In this document: piece after piece, positions 62,497 through 64,000 of the stretch
Numbering within the stretch: the first letter of the stretch is position 1
How the letters are laid out: the number at the start of each line of letters is the position of its first letter
Origin: Pseudobutyrivibrio xylanivorans DSM 14809
Lineage (GTDB): Bacteria > Bacillota > Clostridia > Lachnospirales > Lachnospiraceae
Reading direction: 5' to 3'
DNA length: 64,000 bases
NCBI RefSeq assembly: GCF_900141825.1
Contig: NZ_FQYQ01000011.1
Location: 26,660-90,659 of the forward strand
Made by a program: the position numbers and the translations under genes
Notes under the pieces: model-generated
What the model was told of the DNA's origin: nothing
What the model saw: only the letters and a program-made list of their open reading frames with translations
Database searches by the model: none

Positions 62497-63813
62497 TTAT
62501 GCTACTCTATATAAGAAACCACGAAATACTTTTGCTGTGAGGTTTCTTTCTCGGTGCCTTCCAGTTCTAATTGGGATTGTATTTCTAGCAATAATGGTTT
62601 CTAAATTAGGTGATGTTGTTTTTCCTTGAAAAAATTGTCTACATACATGAGCAGCGACTGAGAAGTTCGCCTTGTATGTATATTTTCTTTGCTTTTTTTC
62701 AATGACTACGTGCGAGGTAATCATTTCTGCAAAGTTATACATTATCAAATGGGCATAGATTTCCTGATGAATACACATCACCTTTTTTGAATGAAAATTA
62801 AGCATTCCTATTGTGTATTTTAAGTCTCTAAATGAGCTTTCTATTCCCCAGCGTTCTGCGTACAATTCTTTAAGTTTTGATGGCGGATATTTCAATGAAT
62901 CTAAGTTTGTTACAACACTCTCATATATTCCATCACTAATTTCAAAACGTACAAGTCTAAAATAAAGCTTATAAAATCTAGTAGGGTCACTTTTCCTAGA
63001 TATAGAAGGAAGATAGTCAAACGGTGTGGTTGCAGGAAGTGCCCTGTAATGATTTCTGTCTTTAAACAATTTTTTTGTTTCAATCGTTTGCTTGCGAGTG
63101 AGGTTTAATTCAATACTAACATCATATTCAGGCTCTTCAGGTAATTCAAAACCTGCTTTTATTCCACATATTCCATCTCTTATACGAATTAGAAAGAACC
63201 ATCCCTTTTCCTGTATATGTGCCATGCTGTTATAAGATTCATATCCTCTGTCAGCTATGATGAGAGCACAATCTATATTTGATTTATCTACCATTTGTTG
63301 TAATGCTAAATGTTCATTTAGATTTCGTTTTCCCTGTATTAATGCATCTGCATATATGTGCTTATTTAAATCATACAGCGCATTCAAATGCAGAAGATTA
63401 TATGGCTTTTGCCCATTAGCACCTGGATAATACGAGCTTTTATCATCATAATTGGTCGGTATTTGTATATCAGAACCATCAACCGCAAGAATTACCATAT
63501 CGTTACTATCTTCCGACATCAACTTATTAGTAAAACCATTAAAAATAGCTTTAAATGCTTCTGCCTTAATCTTTTGTCGTTGCTGCACAAAAGCAGATGC
63601 AGACGGCAAAGATTCAACATTTGGGAAAATATCTATTAGTTCATTTGTAAGACTTTTACTTTCCATACCAATAATGGATTTGATAATCGTCAGGAATGGT
63701 AATTTCCTATTTCTTATGAAGTCAGTTTCTTTATTATTTACATAGTTACACATACTCTTAGCGGTAGATTCAATCTCTGAAATTAAAATTTTTTTGACAT
63801 GTTTAGGTTTCAT
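62497..63813 (-). CDS. IS4-family DDE transposase
   Basis: The 438-residue protein has the DDE signature: the first Asp in ILAVDGSDIQIP (about 119), the second in IIADRGYESYN (about 187) and Glu in YAERWGIESSFRDLKY (about 335), with the YREK-like Y..R....E spacing of IS4 elements. N-terminal region FPNVESLPSASAFVQQRQKI resembles that of related IS elements. The reading frame is intact from ATG to stop, with GAGGAGGTAAC before the ATG, so the element may be active. Confidence 0.94.
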   Translation of the reverse strand: MKPKHVKKILISEIESTAKSMCNYVNNKETDFIRNRKLPFLTIIKSIIGMESKSLTNELIDIFPNVESLPSASAFVQQRQKIKAEAFKAIFNGFTNKLMSEDSNDMVILAVDGSDIQIPTNYDDKSSYYPGANGQKPYNLLHLNALYDLNKHIYADALIQGKRNLNEHLALQQMVDKSNIDCALIIADRGYESYNSMAHIQEKGWFFLIRIRDGICGIKAGFELPEEPEYDVSIELNLTRKQTIETKKLFKDRNHYRALPATTPFDYLPSISRKSDPTRFYKLYFRLVRFEISDGIYESVVTNLDSLKYPPSKLKELYAERWGIESSFRDLKYTIGMLNFHSKKVMCIHQEIYAHLIMYNFAEMITSHVVIEKKQRKYTYKANFSVAAHVCRQFFQGKTTSPNLETIIARNTIPIRTGRHRERNLTAKVFRGFLYRVA

Positions 63814-63853
63814 ATGTTACCTCCTCGTAATCAAGTTTTCCCTTAATTACAAG

Positions 63854-63896
63854 GGCCGCTTTCGCTACCTTAAAAACATCAGTAGCGAAAGCGGCC
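63854..63896 (-). promoter_or_regulatory. 15-pair hairpin just upstream of the transposase gene
   Basis: GGCCGCTTTCGCTAC and GTAGCGAAAGCGGCC pair perfectly. It lies in the transposase leader about 40 bases before the ATG and could limit expression or serve as a further transcription block. Confidence 0.7.
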
Positions 63897-63935
63897 ACAT
63901 ATTTCTCTTGTTATGTCAACATATATTTATAAAAA

Positions 63936-63971
63936 AGAAGACCCCTATACCATTTCTGGTATAGAGATCTC
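63936..63971 (-). terminator. Terminator at the right end of the IS, upstream of the transposase
   Basis: On the minus strand GATCTCTATACCA and TGGTATAGGGGTC pair (two G-T pairs) around GAAA, followed by TTCTTTTTTAT. It would stop transcripts entering from the flanking DNA on the right before they reach the transposase gene. Confidence 0.82.
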
Positions 63972-63983
63972 AATTGATTCATC

Positions 63984-64000
63984 TTAACTTAATGACATTG
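63984..64000 (-). repeat. Terminal inverted repeat, right end
   Basis: TTAACTTAATGACATTG on the plus strand, matching the left repeat inverted. It ends on the last base of the window. Confidence 0.9.

Larger units (their letters stand above)
62351..64000 (-). mobile_element. IS4-family insertion sequence
   Basis: The element is bounded by the 17-base inverted repeats CAATGTCATTAAGTTAA, at 62351-62367 and, inverted, at 63984-64000. It carries one transposase gene on the minus strand. The right repeat coincides with the window edge, so a base or two may be missing and target duplications cannot be checked. Non-coding ends hold hairpins that shield the transposase from outside transcription. 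Confidence 0.9.

Noticed and set aside
1..64000. CRISPR arrays, tRNA or rRNA genes, prophage
   Set aside because: No regularly spaced direct repeats, cloverleaf-like segments, rRNA stretches or phage structural genes were seen. Only the IS4 element is clearly mobile.

Overview
The window looks like a chromosomal segment of a flagellated, low-GC anaerobic Firmicute of the Lachnospiraceae, most likely close to Butyrivibrio or Pseudobutyrivibrio. This rests on gene content and layout, not on a marker gene: a CdaA-CdaR-GlmM operon, a ComFC-YvyF pair, a Clostridia-type flagellar late-gene cluster with FliW-CsrA, a GH120 xylosidase locus, and AT-rich non-coding DNA with strong Shine-Dalgarno sites. 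No rRNA, tRNA or CRISPR array was seen.

Layout. (1) 1-14667, minus strand: a surface-glycan operon. In transcription order it has RfbB, a membrane-anchored GH25 lysozyme, an initiating sugar-phosphate transferase, two GT4 enzymes, a flippase, a formyltransferase, a PIG-L deacetylase, a KpsS-like transferase, LegB, a CBS-nucleotidyltransferase (PtmE-like), and a membrane protein cut by the window edge. The last genes suggest a nonulosonate (legionaminate-like) or N-formylated amino-sugar glycan. (2) 14776-23058, minus: LeuA, HPr, GlmM, CdaR, CdaA, two uncharacterised membrane proteins, YvyF and ComFC. (3) 23148-27145, plus: a lipoprotein, a GT4 enzyme and an orphan FliD-like protein. (4) 27205-33818: a xylo-oligosaccharide locus with GH120 beta-xylosidase, ABC transporter and divergent AraC regulator. 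(5) 33775-50621, minus: flagellar late genes. flgM-flgN-flgK-flgK-flgL-fliW-csrA is followed by flaG-fliD-fliS, a second FlgN/FliT-like chaperone, flagellin, an unknown gene and two glycosyltransferases that probably decorate flagellin. Two very good sigma-28 promoters drive flgM and flagellin. The flagellin leader carries GGA-loop CsrA sites, so the whole FliW-CsrA-flagellin circuit lies here. (6) 50874-60443: a GntR-controlled ABC transporter, MgsA, a YesL-like protein, Pgi and an ABC exporter. (7) 60599-64000: an APC permease and an IS4-family insertion sequence that fills the window to its last base.

The most unusual signal is a family of about 85-93 nt intergenic elements: four full copies near 16491, 25571, 39992 and 43359, plus one 3' fragment at 25665. 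They share one elaborate secondary structure: four variable paired regions, conserved internal loops with a tandem GA/GA, and an apical TTCTTC loop. Every helix has compensatory base changes between copies. I do not recognise the family. It could be a structured RNA or a REP/MITE-like repeat. A second, smaller repeat family, built on a CTTCCCCTTGAGGGGAAG hairpin, has two copies, and one of them supplies the ribosome binding site of flgL.
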